From the NCBI RefSeq assembly GCF_026650985.1, contig NZ_CP086239.1, positions 3,844,001 through 3,908,000 of the forward strand: a DNA stretch of 64,000 nt, in the 5' to 3' direction. The stretch is from Clostridium estertheticum (lineage in GTDB: Bacteria; Bacillota; Clostridia; Clostridiales; Clostridiaceae). The notes under the pieces are model-generated. The model saw nothing but the letters and a program-made list of their open reading frames with translations, had not been told where the DNA came from and did not search any database. Positions 36,470 to 44,714 of the stretch are shown here, piece after piece (position 1 is the first letter of the stretch; each line of letters begins with the position of its first letter). The translations under genes and the position numbers were made by a program.

Positions 36470-37408
36470 TTACGCTTGTTCGACAAGTGATTTTAAATTT
36501 TTTTCTGTTATAAGCAAGTCATTTTGTGTACTATTAAATTTTTCTTTCAGTGAATCCATTACGTTCTCTACGTTAGCTCTAACACTCTGTACGCCATCTA
36601 ACGACTCATGAATTCCTGATTGTACAACCCAATCAGATATAAGACCATCGAAAAAATAATCTGCAAATGTTTCAAAAGACCCTATATTTATATCTATATT
36701 CATTGTTAATCTTACATCAGATAATTCATTTTGGAATCTTACTAATGCTCCTTTTACACTATGGGCATATTCCTTAGCTTGATCAATATGCGAGTGCTTA
36801 GCTGCCGTGGCTAGTAGCCCGCCGCCTAGTATGTCCCATGTTCCCCAACCTTTCGCACTTTCAAGAGAATCTATTACACGTCCCAGTTCAATTTGTACAG
36901 CATCACCCGCCTCAATTGCTTCCTTCAGTTCTTTATTCTGTGTTTTAAGATCAGAGAGGTTGTCTATAAGTTGAAGTAGCTTTTGAGATTTATCATCATT
37001 TAATTGCATTATAAGCTCTTCTTTGTGCTTTAATACAGTCTCATATTCACCTTCTACCCCAACTAATTCTTTTAATGATGCTTTATATAACGCAAGTTCT
37101 CTCTCTAATTCTAAAACTGATTTACAACAATCATCATATTTCAGCATTGCAGAAAGCATCTCTCGCTTCTCCTTTTCAAGTTGTTCATGTTTACTACCTA
37201 GTATTGAATAAAATAAACTTGTAATACCTTTTGATTCAAGTCTTTTTACATCATTATCCTCATCTTTAAGAATTTTTTTGAGCTGTACCTTCCTATCTGT
37301 TTCCTTTTGCAACTCCTCACTGGTCAGATTAACTGAATTTTTAAGTTTTCTTTTTTTAAGCAATTTTTCTTTTACATTTATAAGTTCCCTATTAAGCTCT
37401 TCAAACAT
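36470..37408 (-). CDS. Cytoplasmic coiled-coil protein of unknown function
   Basis: The protein has 312 residues from the ATG at 37408 (GGAGAAG, 6 bases before); an upstream in-frame start at 37426 lies across the binding site. Long charged heptad segments cover about residues 5-60 and 75-180, then comes a short glycine-rich WGTWDILGGGLLATAAKHS segment, then another helical region to the end. No signal peptide or catalytic motif is seen. The glycine patch between helices could be membrane-active or a hinge. Monocistronic, family not recognised. Confidence 0.75.
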   Translation of the reverse strand: MFEELNRELINVKEKLLKKRKLKNSVNLTSEELQKETDRKVQLKKILKDEDNDVKRLESKGITSLFYSILGSKHEQLEKEKREMLSAMLKYDDCCKSVLELERELALYKASLKELVGVEGEYETVLKHKEELIMQLNDDKSQKLLQLIDNLSDLKTQNKELKEAIEAGDAVQIELGRVIDSLESAKGWGTWDILGGGLLATAAKHSHIDQAKEYAHSVKGALVRFQNELSDVRLTMNIDINIGSFETFADYFFDGLISDWVVQSGIHESLDGVQSVRANVENVMDSLKEKFNSTQNDLLITEKNLKSLVEQA

Positions 37409-37605
37409 AATAACTTCTCCTTTCATTATAATTTTTTATAAATAATAGACTATATACCTTTTCGCTTTGATGTTTTAGGCTTTACATGTCCCACAATGGC
37501 TTCTGTTTAATTCCATAAAATACATAGATTTATGTATGAGATATTATACCAAATCGTCTATAATAATTCAACTTCGAAAAAGCTGTATAGTTATCTCAGT
37601 TTAGT

Positions 37606-37905
37606 TTGGTACTCAATATAGAAGTTGACGCTTGGGCTATTGATATTTTAAGTGTTGAAAGACCTAATGGTTATCGTACATTTCTTTTTATAATTAAAAT
37701 GGAGGTAATCCCATATGTTGGACCACATCTTAGTGTAGGAGTTGACCGTATTACAATTACTGTGGATGGAATTGGTGAAGGCTTACTTGAGCTTGATACT
37801 CCATTGAAAAATGAAAACTGTGATTATTCCAATTTAGTATGTTTAACCGATATAACAGTAATAATTAACATAACTAAAGATATGAGTGCAATTATGATAG
37901 ACTGA
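37606..37905 (+). CDS. Hypothetical protein, possibly a fragment
   Basis: The frame has 99 codons. It starts at TTG with no clear ribosome binding site, and the coding-like sequence (VDAWAIDILSVERPNGYRTFLFI, VIPYVGPHLSVGV) has a beta-rich look. The end overlaps the minus-strand membrane-protein gene by about 80 bases. It could be the internal part of a lost gene. No family recognised. Confidence 0.4.
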   Translation: MVLNIEVDAWAIDILSVERPNGYRTFLFIIKMEVIPYVGPHLSVGVDRITITVDGIGEGLLELDTPLKNENCDYSNLVCLTDITVIINITKDMSAIMID

Positions 37906-38271
37906 TATAGAATACTCCTAATAAAAAACCCAAGTCCATACCATTGACCACTAAAGAAAAGCACAAAAATACCTGCCCCAAAAGCCAAATTCCCTGTAAT
38001 AGAATGATATGCCAGTGCTATAGCGGTGATTAGTGTAATAATCCAAAACACAGAAGAATACAATTCCATTATTCTTATTTATTATTCCAATTATTAAAAC
38101 GAGAATCCAAATGACTATATATGAAAATGTGACAATCGCATTTTTCATTGTTGCTAAACTCCCCATTTTGAACTCAGAAAAATTCAAAATTATACATATA
38201 ATAAATGTTATAATAGATAAAATAACGGTTGTACTAGATAAAATAGTTATTAAACTTCTCTTGACTTCCAT
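37824..38271 (-). pseudogene. Membrane protein split by a frame change near 38060
   Basis: The start ATG at 38271 has GGGAGG upstream and encodes two membrane helices (ITILSSTTVILSIITFIICIIL, then FSYIVIWILVLIIGII). The frame then continues in non-membrane sequence and stops at 37951. From 38069 another frame opens with an overlapping ATG and encodes three more hydrophobic helices to 37824. A single five-helix protein broken by a frameshift is the simplest reading. Two overlapping, coupled small membrane proteins are the alternative. It follows the XRE regulator gene at 38328 with a 56-base gap, so the two are probably co-transcribed. Confidence 0.55.
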
Positions 38272-38327
38272 TTTATAACCTCCCTTATTTTTATGTTTAT
38301 AAAATTCAATTAAATAATTTATTAATA

Positions 38328-38777
38328 TTATTCGGTAAGCTCCTTAAGCCTTTTATTTATATATTCAAGTTCAAAAGAAAAGCATATTCTTCTATGATTG
38401 TTAGCCAAAATTCTGTAATGCTTTGATAGCATATTTTGTTGAACTGTGAAACCATTTTTAATTTCTATATCTTTCCACCATATTCTCCCACCAAGTGTTG
38501 GAATATATTTTTTATCGTTATTGGGAAATGATAATGAATGAATAATGTCTTCAACATCTCCTCCAAAAGTTAATTCCAATATCTCGCTATCTCTAAAAAT
38601 AACGCATACTGCAATCGCAACGGCCCACCCCAAACTACTTCTTTCTTTTTCCGCTTGCACTAGTGTTTTTTTAGAAATTCCGAGTATTTCTGCCATTTTA
38701 TCTTGTGTATATCCTTTTTCGGTTCTTATAAGCTTTACTTTCTCATCCACTTTTTTTATAAATTCAATCCTTGTCAT
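38328..38777 (-). CDS. XRE-family transcriptional regulator
   Basis: The protein has 149 residues from the ATG at 38777 (GAAAGGTGA upstream). Residues about 10-60 form the HTH: VKLIRTEKGYTQDKMAEILGISKKTLVQAEKER. The C-terminal part is unique, with WWKDIEI and a basic ending. It lies upstream of, and probably in an operon with, the membrane protein at 37824-38271. Its promoter region contains an 18-bp palindrome across the -10 box (38837-38876), so it probably represses itself. Confidence 0.85.
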   Translation of the reverse strand: MTRIEFIKKVDEKVKLIRTEKGYTQDKMAEILGISKKTLVQAEKERSSLGWAVAIAVCVIFRDSEILELTFGGDVEDIIHSLSFPNNDKKYIPTLGGRIWWKDIEIKNGFTVQQNMLSKHYRILANNHRRICFSFELEYINKRLKELTE

Positions 38778-38836
38778 AGATGCATCACCTTTCAATTAGT
38801 TTTTAATATTTACTGTATTTTATATGTCCAGTATGA

Positions 38837-38882
38837 ATATACCCTTAAAGTGTAATTATACACTTTAAGGGTATATGTGCAA
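38837..38882 (-). promoter_or_regulatory. Promoter inside an 18-bp palindromic operator
   Basis: ATATACCCTTAAAGTGTA (38837-38854), ATTA, and its exact complement (38859-38876) form a perfect palindrome. On the minus strand its centre reads TATAAT (38860-38855), and TTGCAC (38882-38877) lies 16 bases upstream. So a complete promoter has its -10 in the operator centre, about 80 bases before the XRE gene. Confidence 0.75.
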
Positions 38883-39249
38883 CTTTTTTTAAAATATACT
38901 AAATTAAATGATACATAAGCAAACAAAGATTTAATTATGTCTTCTCTTAAGCTTTTTTAATATAATCTCACTAAATCAGATTATATGGTACCGCCAACAT
39001 ATATAATAAAATAAGCCACAAGATAGAATTAGGTATCCATCACGTGGCCTTTCTTATTTTGATAGCGATTTTCGATTCGGTAATGTTTAAAATACATTCC
39101 TAGATAATAAACTTTGTAGTTATTATTTTTAGTAGTTGCTGAACAATAAATGAAAGATACGACCTAACTCAAGAATCTAAAATTATACTATAGCAACCCT
39201 CCTACAAATTGGAATTTGTGAATTATATTTTATTTTTGTTCAGTAATTT
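38883..39249. other. 367-bp intergenic region
   Basis: No gene is seen. A hairpin pairs AAAATAAGCCAC (near 39007) with GTGGC...CTTATTTT (near 39060) and could terminate transcripts. The rest is AT-rich. Confidence 0.4.
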
Positions 39250-39606
39250 CTATTTTGTCAAATCATAACTCAAATTAATTAAATTGTAGATTTCCTCTTT
39301 AGGAAAAGAGCTATCCAAAACAATTGTAATCCAGTGTTCTTTATTCATATGGTATGCAGGTAAAATCCCTTGTTGACCTCTTAATAAACTGTTTATTGCT
39401 GGGTCACACTTTAAGTCTAATATCTCAGCACTTCCTGTTCCGGTTAAACCTAATTTAATTCTTGGTACACTCATAATTAGTCCGTACCATTTGCCGCCAC
39501 CATCATGTCTAAGTACCGCATAATCTGGATACTTAAACCAAGGATAGTCTGGTTCTGTATTAAATTTTTCCTTTACATAAGCAAAAATTTCTTCTCTTTC
39601 TATCAT
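39250..39606 (-). CDS. MmcQ/YjbR family protein
   Basis: The protein has 118 residues. The YPDYAVLRHDGGGKWYGLIM stretch near residue 25-45, the central strand LGLTGTGSAEILDLKCDP and the HMNKEHWITIVLD stretch near residue 82-94 are the family's typical run (cf. MNKxHW). MmcQ/YjbR proteins have a cyclic-type double-wing fold and are proposed to bind DNA; a cellular role is not established. ATG preceded by GGGAGGCA. Monocistronic. Confidence 0.88.
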   Translation of the reverse strand: MIEREEIFAYVKEKFNTEPDYPWFKYPDYAVLRHDGGGKWYGLIMSVPRIKLGLTGTGSAEILDLKCDPAINSLLRGQQGILPAYHMNKEHWITIVLDSSFPKEEIYNLINLSYDLTK

Positions 39607-39748
39607 AAAAATGCCTCCCGAAATTACTATTTATTGAGTTGTTTATATTGTTCATATGTCGCATTGACATTTCTTAACGCAACAAAAGCAATGAAGTCAT
39701 TTATTTTCATTTATCTCTAAAGTATTTTTATCGAATCCTTTTATAATG

Positions 39749-40312
39749 CTAATCTTTACACCTAATTTTATCTTTCAAAATTGAGTAATATAGCCTGTCT
39801 ACATATTGTCCATCCATATAAAAGAAATCTCGTAATGTTCCTTCATAAACAAATCCACATTTTTCAATGACATTCCGAGAAGGAATATTTATGGATTTAT
39901 GACATATCTGCACCTTATGCAAATTTATTTTATCAAATCCATATTGAATAACAGATTTTGTAGCTTCAGTTGCAAAACCTTTTCTTTGAAAACAACTTCC
40001 AATGCAGTATTCAATTTCTGCAAAATGATTATTGCTATCTACTAAGAAATATGCAATCTGCCCTATACATTCTCCTGTTTCCTTAAGTACAATAGCCCAT
40101 CTATAACAGTCATTTTTCTCATAAGCACTTATATATTTATTAAGCAGTTCTTTAACCTCCTGCATCGTTGTATAAACTGGTTCAGAATACATTAATTGAA
40201 TTTCAGGGTCACTAACCCAATGCTTTAACATATTTTTATCATCTGTATATTCAAACTTTCTTAAAAGTAACCTTTCTGTCTTAATTTGCATAGTACCAAT
40301 GTGCGTTAACAT
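39749..40312 (-). CDS. GNAT-family N-acetyltransferase (RimJ/RimL type)
   Basis: The protein has 187 residues from the ATG at 40312, with GAGGAG 8 bases before; the in-frame ATG at 40327 overlaps that site. The domain starts TERLLLRKFEYTDDKNM and carries the acetyl-CoA loop in QRKGFATEATKSVIQYGF and ending IPSRNVIEKCGFVYEGTLRD, the standard RimJ/RimL pattern. The substrate may be a ribosomal protein N terminus or a small amine; it cannot be told from sequence. Confidence 0.88.
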   Translation of the reverse strand: MLTHIGTMQIKTERLLLRKFEYTDDKNMLKHWVSDPEIQLMYSEPVYTTMQEVKELLNKYISAYEKNDCYRWAIVLKETGECIGQIAYFLVDSNNHFAEIEYCIGSCFQRKGFATEATKSVIQYGFDKINLHKVQICHKSINIPSRNVIEKCGFVYEGTLRDFFYMDGQYVDRLYYSILKDKIRCKD

Positions 40313-40495
40313 AATTCCACTCCTCATTCATGCAGATTATATAAATGATTTTTGCTTTACTTTTATTTAGCATCATAATGCAATTTATGGTGGTTGGTGC
40401 TATAAAGGATATTATCAATCTACTATTTTTTATGCTTAAATAATTAACCCAATCATTTTCAAAGGTTTATCTGTACTATCATAACGATTTTCAGA

Positions 40496-41191
40496 CTATT
40501 TATCTAAAGCAAATTCAACCGCAGAGATAGCATGTATTGTTGTTGTATCAAAAACTGGTATATTAACATCTTCTTGCTTTATCAATAACGGTATTTCTGT
40601 ACACCCTAGAACTACTCCCTCAGCACCTCTTAATGCTAAATTATTTATAATATTTATATATTTTTTCTTTGAGACCTCATTTATTATGCCCTTACATAAT
40701 TCATTATAAATAATTTCATGAACGATTTCTCTCTCATTTTCATCTGGAATAACCACATCAATATTACATTTTTCCTTTAACACCTGTTTATAAAAATCTT
40801 GTTCCATAGTAAATTTAGTTCCAAGTAATCCAACCTTTTTCATTCCCTTTTCAATTATTTTTTCACCTGTTACTTCGGCTATATGCAAAACTTTTATTCC
40901 TACCTTGTTCTCTATATCACTTGCCATTTTATGCATTGTATTAGTACATATTATAATAAAATCAGCACCGCCATTTTTAAGCTTTTCAGCAGCATTGACC
41001 ATAATATTAGTTAATTCATCCCACTTATTTTCATGTTGTAATACTTCTATTTCTTCGAAATCTACTGAATACATTAAGCATTGTGCCGAATGAAGTCCTC
41101 CTAATTTTAATTTGATAGTTTCATTTATAATTCTGTAATATTCAAGTGATGATTCCCAACTCATTCCACCTATTAAACCAATTGTTTTCAA
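40496..41191 (-). CDS. Aspartate/glutamate racemase family protein
   Basis: The protein has 231 residues. It has the two catalytic cysteines, in IICTNTMHK (near residue 82) and LGCTEIPLL (near 197), and the N-terminal IGLIGGMSWESS. This is the aspartate racemase (RacD/YgeA) group, using a two-base cysteine mechanism without cofactor. Some members accept other amino acids, so the exact D-amino acid is open. The gene stands alone. Confidence 0.9.
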   Translation of the reverse strand: MKTIGLIGGMSWESSLEYYRIINETIKLKLGGLHSAQCLMYSVDFEEIEVLQHENKWDELTNIMVNAAEKLKNGGADFIIICTNTMHKMASDIENKVGIKVLHIAEVTGEKIIEKGMKKVGLLGTKFTMEQDFYKQVLKEKCNIDVVIPDENEREIVHEIIYNELCKGIINEVSKKKYINIINNLALRGAEGVVLGCTEIPLLIKQEDVNIPVFDTTTIHAISAVEFALDK

Positions 41192-41264
41192 ATTAATTCT
41201 CCCCTTTACATTTTCAAATCATTACTATACGATTTTTTATAAGTTTGTCTTAAAATAAATATAT

Positions 41265-41465
41265 TCATTGTTTGAAGTCCATCTTAAAAAATTCTTTGCC
41301 ATCTGGAAGCAAATATTTTTTATGCTTAATGCAATTAAATTTAATGACAAAGAATAAATGTACTTTGCCATTTTTCGTATATTCGCTTGGAACAGTGCTC
41401 TCAAAATCTGCTGTAAAGGTTCTATATATATCACCCGATTTTTGCTCAGACCATACTTTTTCCAT
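41265..41465 (-). CDS. Small hypothetical protein or gene remnant
   Basis: The frame has 66 codons. The sequence (GDIYRTFTADFESTVPSEY, GKVHLFFVIKF) looks coding, with beta strands, but the AGGTGG motif is 21 bases from the ATG, too far for good initiation. It could be the 3' end of a lost gene. No family recognised. Confidence 0.35.
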   Translation of the reverse strand: MEKVWSEQKSGDIYRTFTADFESTVPSEYTKNGKVHLFFVIKFNCIKHKKYLLPDGKEFFKMDFKQ

Positions 41466-41542
41466 GTAGACTTTTATTTATGTACCACCTTTTTATATTG
41501 ACATACTTTCACATGAAATATAACATTTACAATATGACATTC

Positions 41543-41563
41543 AATGTAACGTTGTGTTACATT
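41543..41563. promoter_or_regulatory. Inverted repeat between two genes
   Basis: AATGTAAC, five bases, and GTTACATT form an 8-bp inverted repeat without a T run. It might be a protein-binding site; no matching regulator is identified. Confidence 0.35.
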
Positions 41564-41624
41564 CAAAACATTAATATATAATTTGTATTCTGAATGTTTA
41601 CAACGAAATATAAGAAAATTAGTC

Positions 41625-42656
41625 TTAGTCCAATAGAAATTTTATCCTGGGATCATCTTTGACAAAATCAAGGGTTTTATCTATTTTAAATGCCCCTTTT
41701 ACTGTTCTTTCATATTTATCTTTGTCCCAACTGTTGGTGACATTAAATTTTATATGCTTATATAGTTTTGACTTCATAAAACCATCTATGCTACTTGCTT
41801 CATTTACCATATTTATAATCATTTCAATAGCTTTTTCTTTATCTTGTTTTTCTTTTGCATACCATAAATCTAATGAATATTTATGGTATGCTCCTAAATC
41901 AAATACATCAGCAACCTTTTTAGCACGTTCTATGTATTCTTCTGCTTCACTAAATTTCTTTTCTTTGTATAACAGCAGCATTATACAAACTAAAGTAGCA
42001 AATGTTTCATGAGCATTTTTCCTTAATATGCCTTCATAGGCGCCATAAGCCTCATCAATTTTTTCGCTACTTTCAAATAATAATGCCTGTTGAAATTTTT
42101 TATCCACCTCTATTTCCGGAATTTTATCTAATAATTCTTGAGCTTTTTTATACTCTTTTTTAGCCCTATACATTGCTGATAATTCTAATTTTGCCATAGA
42201 AGCTGTCTTTTCTTTACTACTTGTTGCTACAAGTTCAAGCCAAACAATGATTTTTCTTTCATATTTATCTTTTTCCTCAATTTGAGGCCCTAATAAATAT
42301 ATTCTTAATACTACTGATATCCAATATATCAACTCATCACAATTGGGATATTTTTTAATTAAATCATTAGCCTTTTCAAAAGCCTTTTGAATTCCCTCTT
42401 TTGATGCCATTTCACCTACCTCTTTTGTAAGCTTTTTTACTTCTACATCTGTTAATTCCTCATTAAATGCTAGTAAAGTATTAACATCAGTTTTTAAAAC
42501 ACGTGCAAGTGGTGCTAACAGTGATATATCTGGGCATGATATTCCACTTTCCCATTTGTTTACTGCTGGTGCACTTATATTTAAATAATTAGCAACTTGC
42601 TCTTGAGTAAGATTTTCTTTTTTTCTATACCTTCTAATAACCTCACTTATTCTCAT
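41625..42656 (-). CDS. XRE regulator with TPR-like C-terminal region
   Basis: The protein has 343 residues. The HTH is at 1-60 (VIRRYRKKENLTQEQVANYLNISAPAVNKWESG), followed by helical repeats such as EYKKAQELLDKIPEIE and KKFSEAEEYIERAKKV that fit TPRs. This is the layout of Rgg/PlcR-like or orphan Clostridium HTH-TPR regulators, some of which bind peptides. No short peptide gene is seen beside it. Monocistronic. Confidence 0.87.
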   Translation of the reverse strand: MRISEVIRRYRKKENLTQEQVANYLNISAPAVNKWESGISCPDISLLAPLARVLKTDVNTLLAFNEELTDVEVKKLTKEVGEMASKEGIQKAFEKANDLIKKYPNCDELIYWISVVLRIYLLGPQIEEKDKYERKIIVWLELVATSSKEKTASMAKLELSAMYRAKKEYKKAQELLDKIPEIEVDKKFQQALLFESSEKIDEAYGAYEGILRKNAHETFATLVCIMLLLYKEKKFSEAEEYIERAKKVADVFDLGAYHKYSLDLWYAKEKQDKEKAIEMIINMVNEASSIDGFMKSKLYKHIKFNVTNSWDKDKYERTVKGAFKIDKTLDFVKDDPRIKFLLD

Positions 42657-42914
42657 AAAATTAACTCCTCCATTTATTTATACATTTAATTAACTTATGA
42701 CTTCATTAATTAAATGATATCAAAGTTATATAATTTAAACAATTGAAGCATTTTCATCTTTTGTTCATAAAAAGTAACTAATAGTTAATTTATTTTTTCT
42801 AATTAAAATATTTATCCAATTATACTACTTTTTACTCATCCAAGAGTCAGAATAATAATGATAAATGAATGGAAAAACGTCAAAAATTTGGCTATTTTAT
42901 TTATGTATAAATTA

Positions 42915-42951
42915 AAGCTCCACCTAAGGTTAACCACCTTAAGTGGAGCTT
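42915..42951 (-). terminator. Terminator of manC
   Basis: The stem AAGCTCCAC.TAAGGT / ACCTTA.GTGGAGCTT has one mismatch and lies 13 bases after the manC stop. Confidence 0.88.
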
Positions 42952-42963
42952 ATTAAAACCTTT

Positions 42964-44031
42964 CTATATATATTTCTCAGTTTCTTTACTTTCTTTAAGT
43001 TCATTAACTAAATGTTTAATCTCCTGATCCTTATTTTTGTCCATTACAAGTATTACATCTCCCGCATCAACAATTATAAGATCCTTTATACCAAATCCAA
43101 TTATCAATCTATCTTTACCAAATACTGAGCAGTTTTCGCTCTCTTCCATAAATGTATTACCCAAAACATTGTTACCACGTAAATTACTCAGAAATCTTGA
43201 AAGTGCTGCAAACGTTCCTATATCATCCCATACAAAATCGCATTTTATAACAAATGCCTTTCTGGTTTTCTGCATTATACCAAAATCTACTGATATCCCA
43301 TCTATTTCATTATATTGTTCTTTTATTACATTGCTTTCCTCATCAGTCTCTAAAGATTGATAGATGGTCATTAATCTTTTATACATCTTAGGTAAATACT
43401 TTTCCATTTCACGTAAATACACATCTGCTCTCCATACAAACATACCACTATTCCAAAGAAAATTACCTTTTATAAGCAAATCCTTTGCTACCTCTGAGTT
43501 AGGTTTTTCTAAAAATCGCTCTACTCTAAATGTAGGCATATCTGCATTTACCCTATCGCCCATTTCTATATAACCGTAACCAGTCTCTGGTCTTGTGGGC
43601 TGTACCCCTATGGTTACTAGACCTCTTTTTTTATTTGCAATTTCAACTCCTTGTAGTACTGTTTCTTTAAACTCCCTTTCATTTTCTATATAATGATCAG
43701 AAGGTAGTACTATCATGGTTGCTTCCTTGTCTAGTTTTAATAGTTTTGCAGCAGATAGACCAATACACGTAGCGGTCTCTTTGTTACTTGGTTCTACAAA
43801 TATATTTTCTTTTTTAATCTCTGGAAGTTCCTCACAAATTTTATCAAAGTACTCTTCATTAGTAACTACATAGATATTTTCATTGCTAACCAAACATTTT
43901 ATTCTATCCACAGTGCTTCTTAAAAAGCTCTTATTATTAATAATATTTAAAAACTGCTTTGGGTTTTGGGCACGAGATAGAGGGTAAAGTCTTGTTCCTT
44001 TTCCACCTGCTAAGATTAGTACGTATAACAA
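42964..44031 (-). CDS. manC: Mannose-1-phosphate guanylyltransferase
   Basis: The protein has 355 residues. The pyrophosphorylase signature LAGGKGTRLYPLSR is at 7-20, followed by PKQFL, the VLPSDHYI motif near 110, and FLEKPNSEVA and NSGMFVWRAD, all specific for GDP-mannose pyrophosphorylases. The fused isomerase domain of longer ManC proteins is absent. It makes GDP-mannose for glycans. It is monocistronic, so no capsule cluster is evident here. Confidence 0.92.
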   Translation of the reverse strand: MLYVLILAGGKGTRLYPLSRAQNPKQFLNIINNKSFLRSTVDRIKCLVSNENIYVVTNEEYFDKICEELPEIKKENIFVEPSNKETATCIGLSAAKLLKLDKEATMIVLPSDHYIENEREFKETVLQGVEIANKKRGLVTIGVQPTRPETGYGYIEMGDRVNADMPTFRVERFLEKPNSEVAKDLLIKGNFLWNSGMFVWRADVYLREMEKYLPKMYKRLMTIYQSLETDEESNVIKEQYNEIDGISVDFGIMQKTRKAFVIKCDFVWDDIGTFAALSRFLSNLRGNNVLGNTFMEESENCSVFGKDRLIIGFGIKDLIIVDAGDVILVMDKNKDQEIKHLVNELKESKETEKYI

Positions 44032-44116
44032 AATACCACCCCAAATTATTACTCATTTTATTTTATGAATTACATGTCTATGTTGTGAGAACAATTTTTA
44101 TGTCAAAAAAATAAAA

Positions 44117-44153
44117 GCGTATAAAATGGAAAATATATTTTCATTTTACACGC
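44117..44153 (-). terminator. Terminator of the HipA-N-like gene
   Basis: A hairpin pairs GCGT.TAAAATG with CATTTTA.ACGC around an inner GAAAATATATTTTC. On the minus strand it is followed by TTTTATTTTTTT. Confidence 0.78.
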
Positions 44154-44168
44154 CTTTAACGTTTTTAT

Positions 44169-44603
44169 TTATTTTTCATCCAAAGCACTATGTTCTTCCT
44201 CATGAATGTTGTGTTCTTCATCCAAAACAGTTTTTTCTTCACCAAAAGGCGAAATAAATTCAATGTTGTCGTTTAGCATTTTGTCTCCGATTTTTTTTAA
44301 CAATTCGAAGTCATCATATTTTTCAAGGCCATACTCTTTTAAAATAGATGTTTTATCCTTTTTAGCATGACCTGGTAGACGATTAGAAAATGTTCTAAAT
44401 AGCTCTTCTCTAAAATACTTTGCGTCTACTTTAGGGAAATACGGCAATGGACAAAATCCATATTCTTTAGCACTTTCAACACCATTAATATCATATTTAA
44501 AATAATACTTTCCAGTTTTTTTACTTAATTCTCCTACTTTAAATGATTCGCCTTCTTTGTTTTTCCACATCATACATATTGTGATACCAGATTTGCAAGT
44601 CAT
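44169..44603 (-). CDS. HipA N-terminal-like stand-alone protein
   Basis: The protein has 144 residues from the ATG at 44603 (GAGGGTGAG upstream). The first 100 residues follow the pattern of HipA N-subdomain 1: MWKNKEG, GELSKKTGKYYFKYD, GFCPLPYFP and LFRTFSNRLPG. In three-gene HipBST modules this part is a separate protein, HipS, which acts as antitoxin. No HipB or HipT/HipA kinase gene is adjacent here. The last 25 residues are acidic and His/Glu-rich. The match is by pattern; function is open. Confidence 0.65.
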   Translation of the reverse strand: MTCKSGITICMMWKNKEGESFKVGELSKKTGKYYFKYDINGVESAKEYGFCPLPYFPKVDAKYFREELFRTFSNRLPGHAKKDKTSILKEYGLEKYDDFELLKKIGDKMLNDNIEFISPFGEEKTVLDEEHNIHEEEHSALDEK

Positions 44604-44714
44604 TCTTCTCACCCTCTTATTAAAAAAATTATAGTATTATTATATTGTTATGGTTATAACTATATAACAAATATTAGTATAAAAATTCAAGCAATACTAA
44701 AATTCCTATCTACT

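Noticed and set aside
41461-41520. Plus-strand promoter (TTGACA ... TATAAC)
   Set aside because: The spacer is only 15 bases and no plus-strand gene follows.
44169-44603. Complete HipBST or HipBA toxin-antitoxin module
   Set aside because: No HTH or kinase gene is adjacent on either side; only the N-subdomain-like protein is present.
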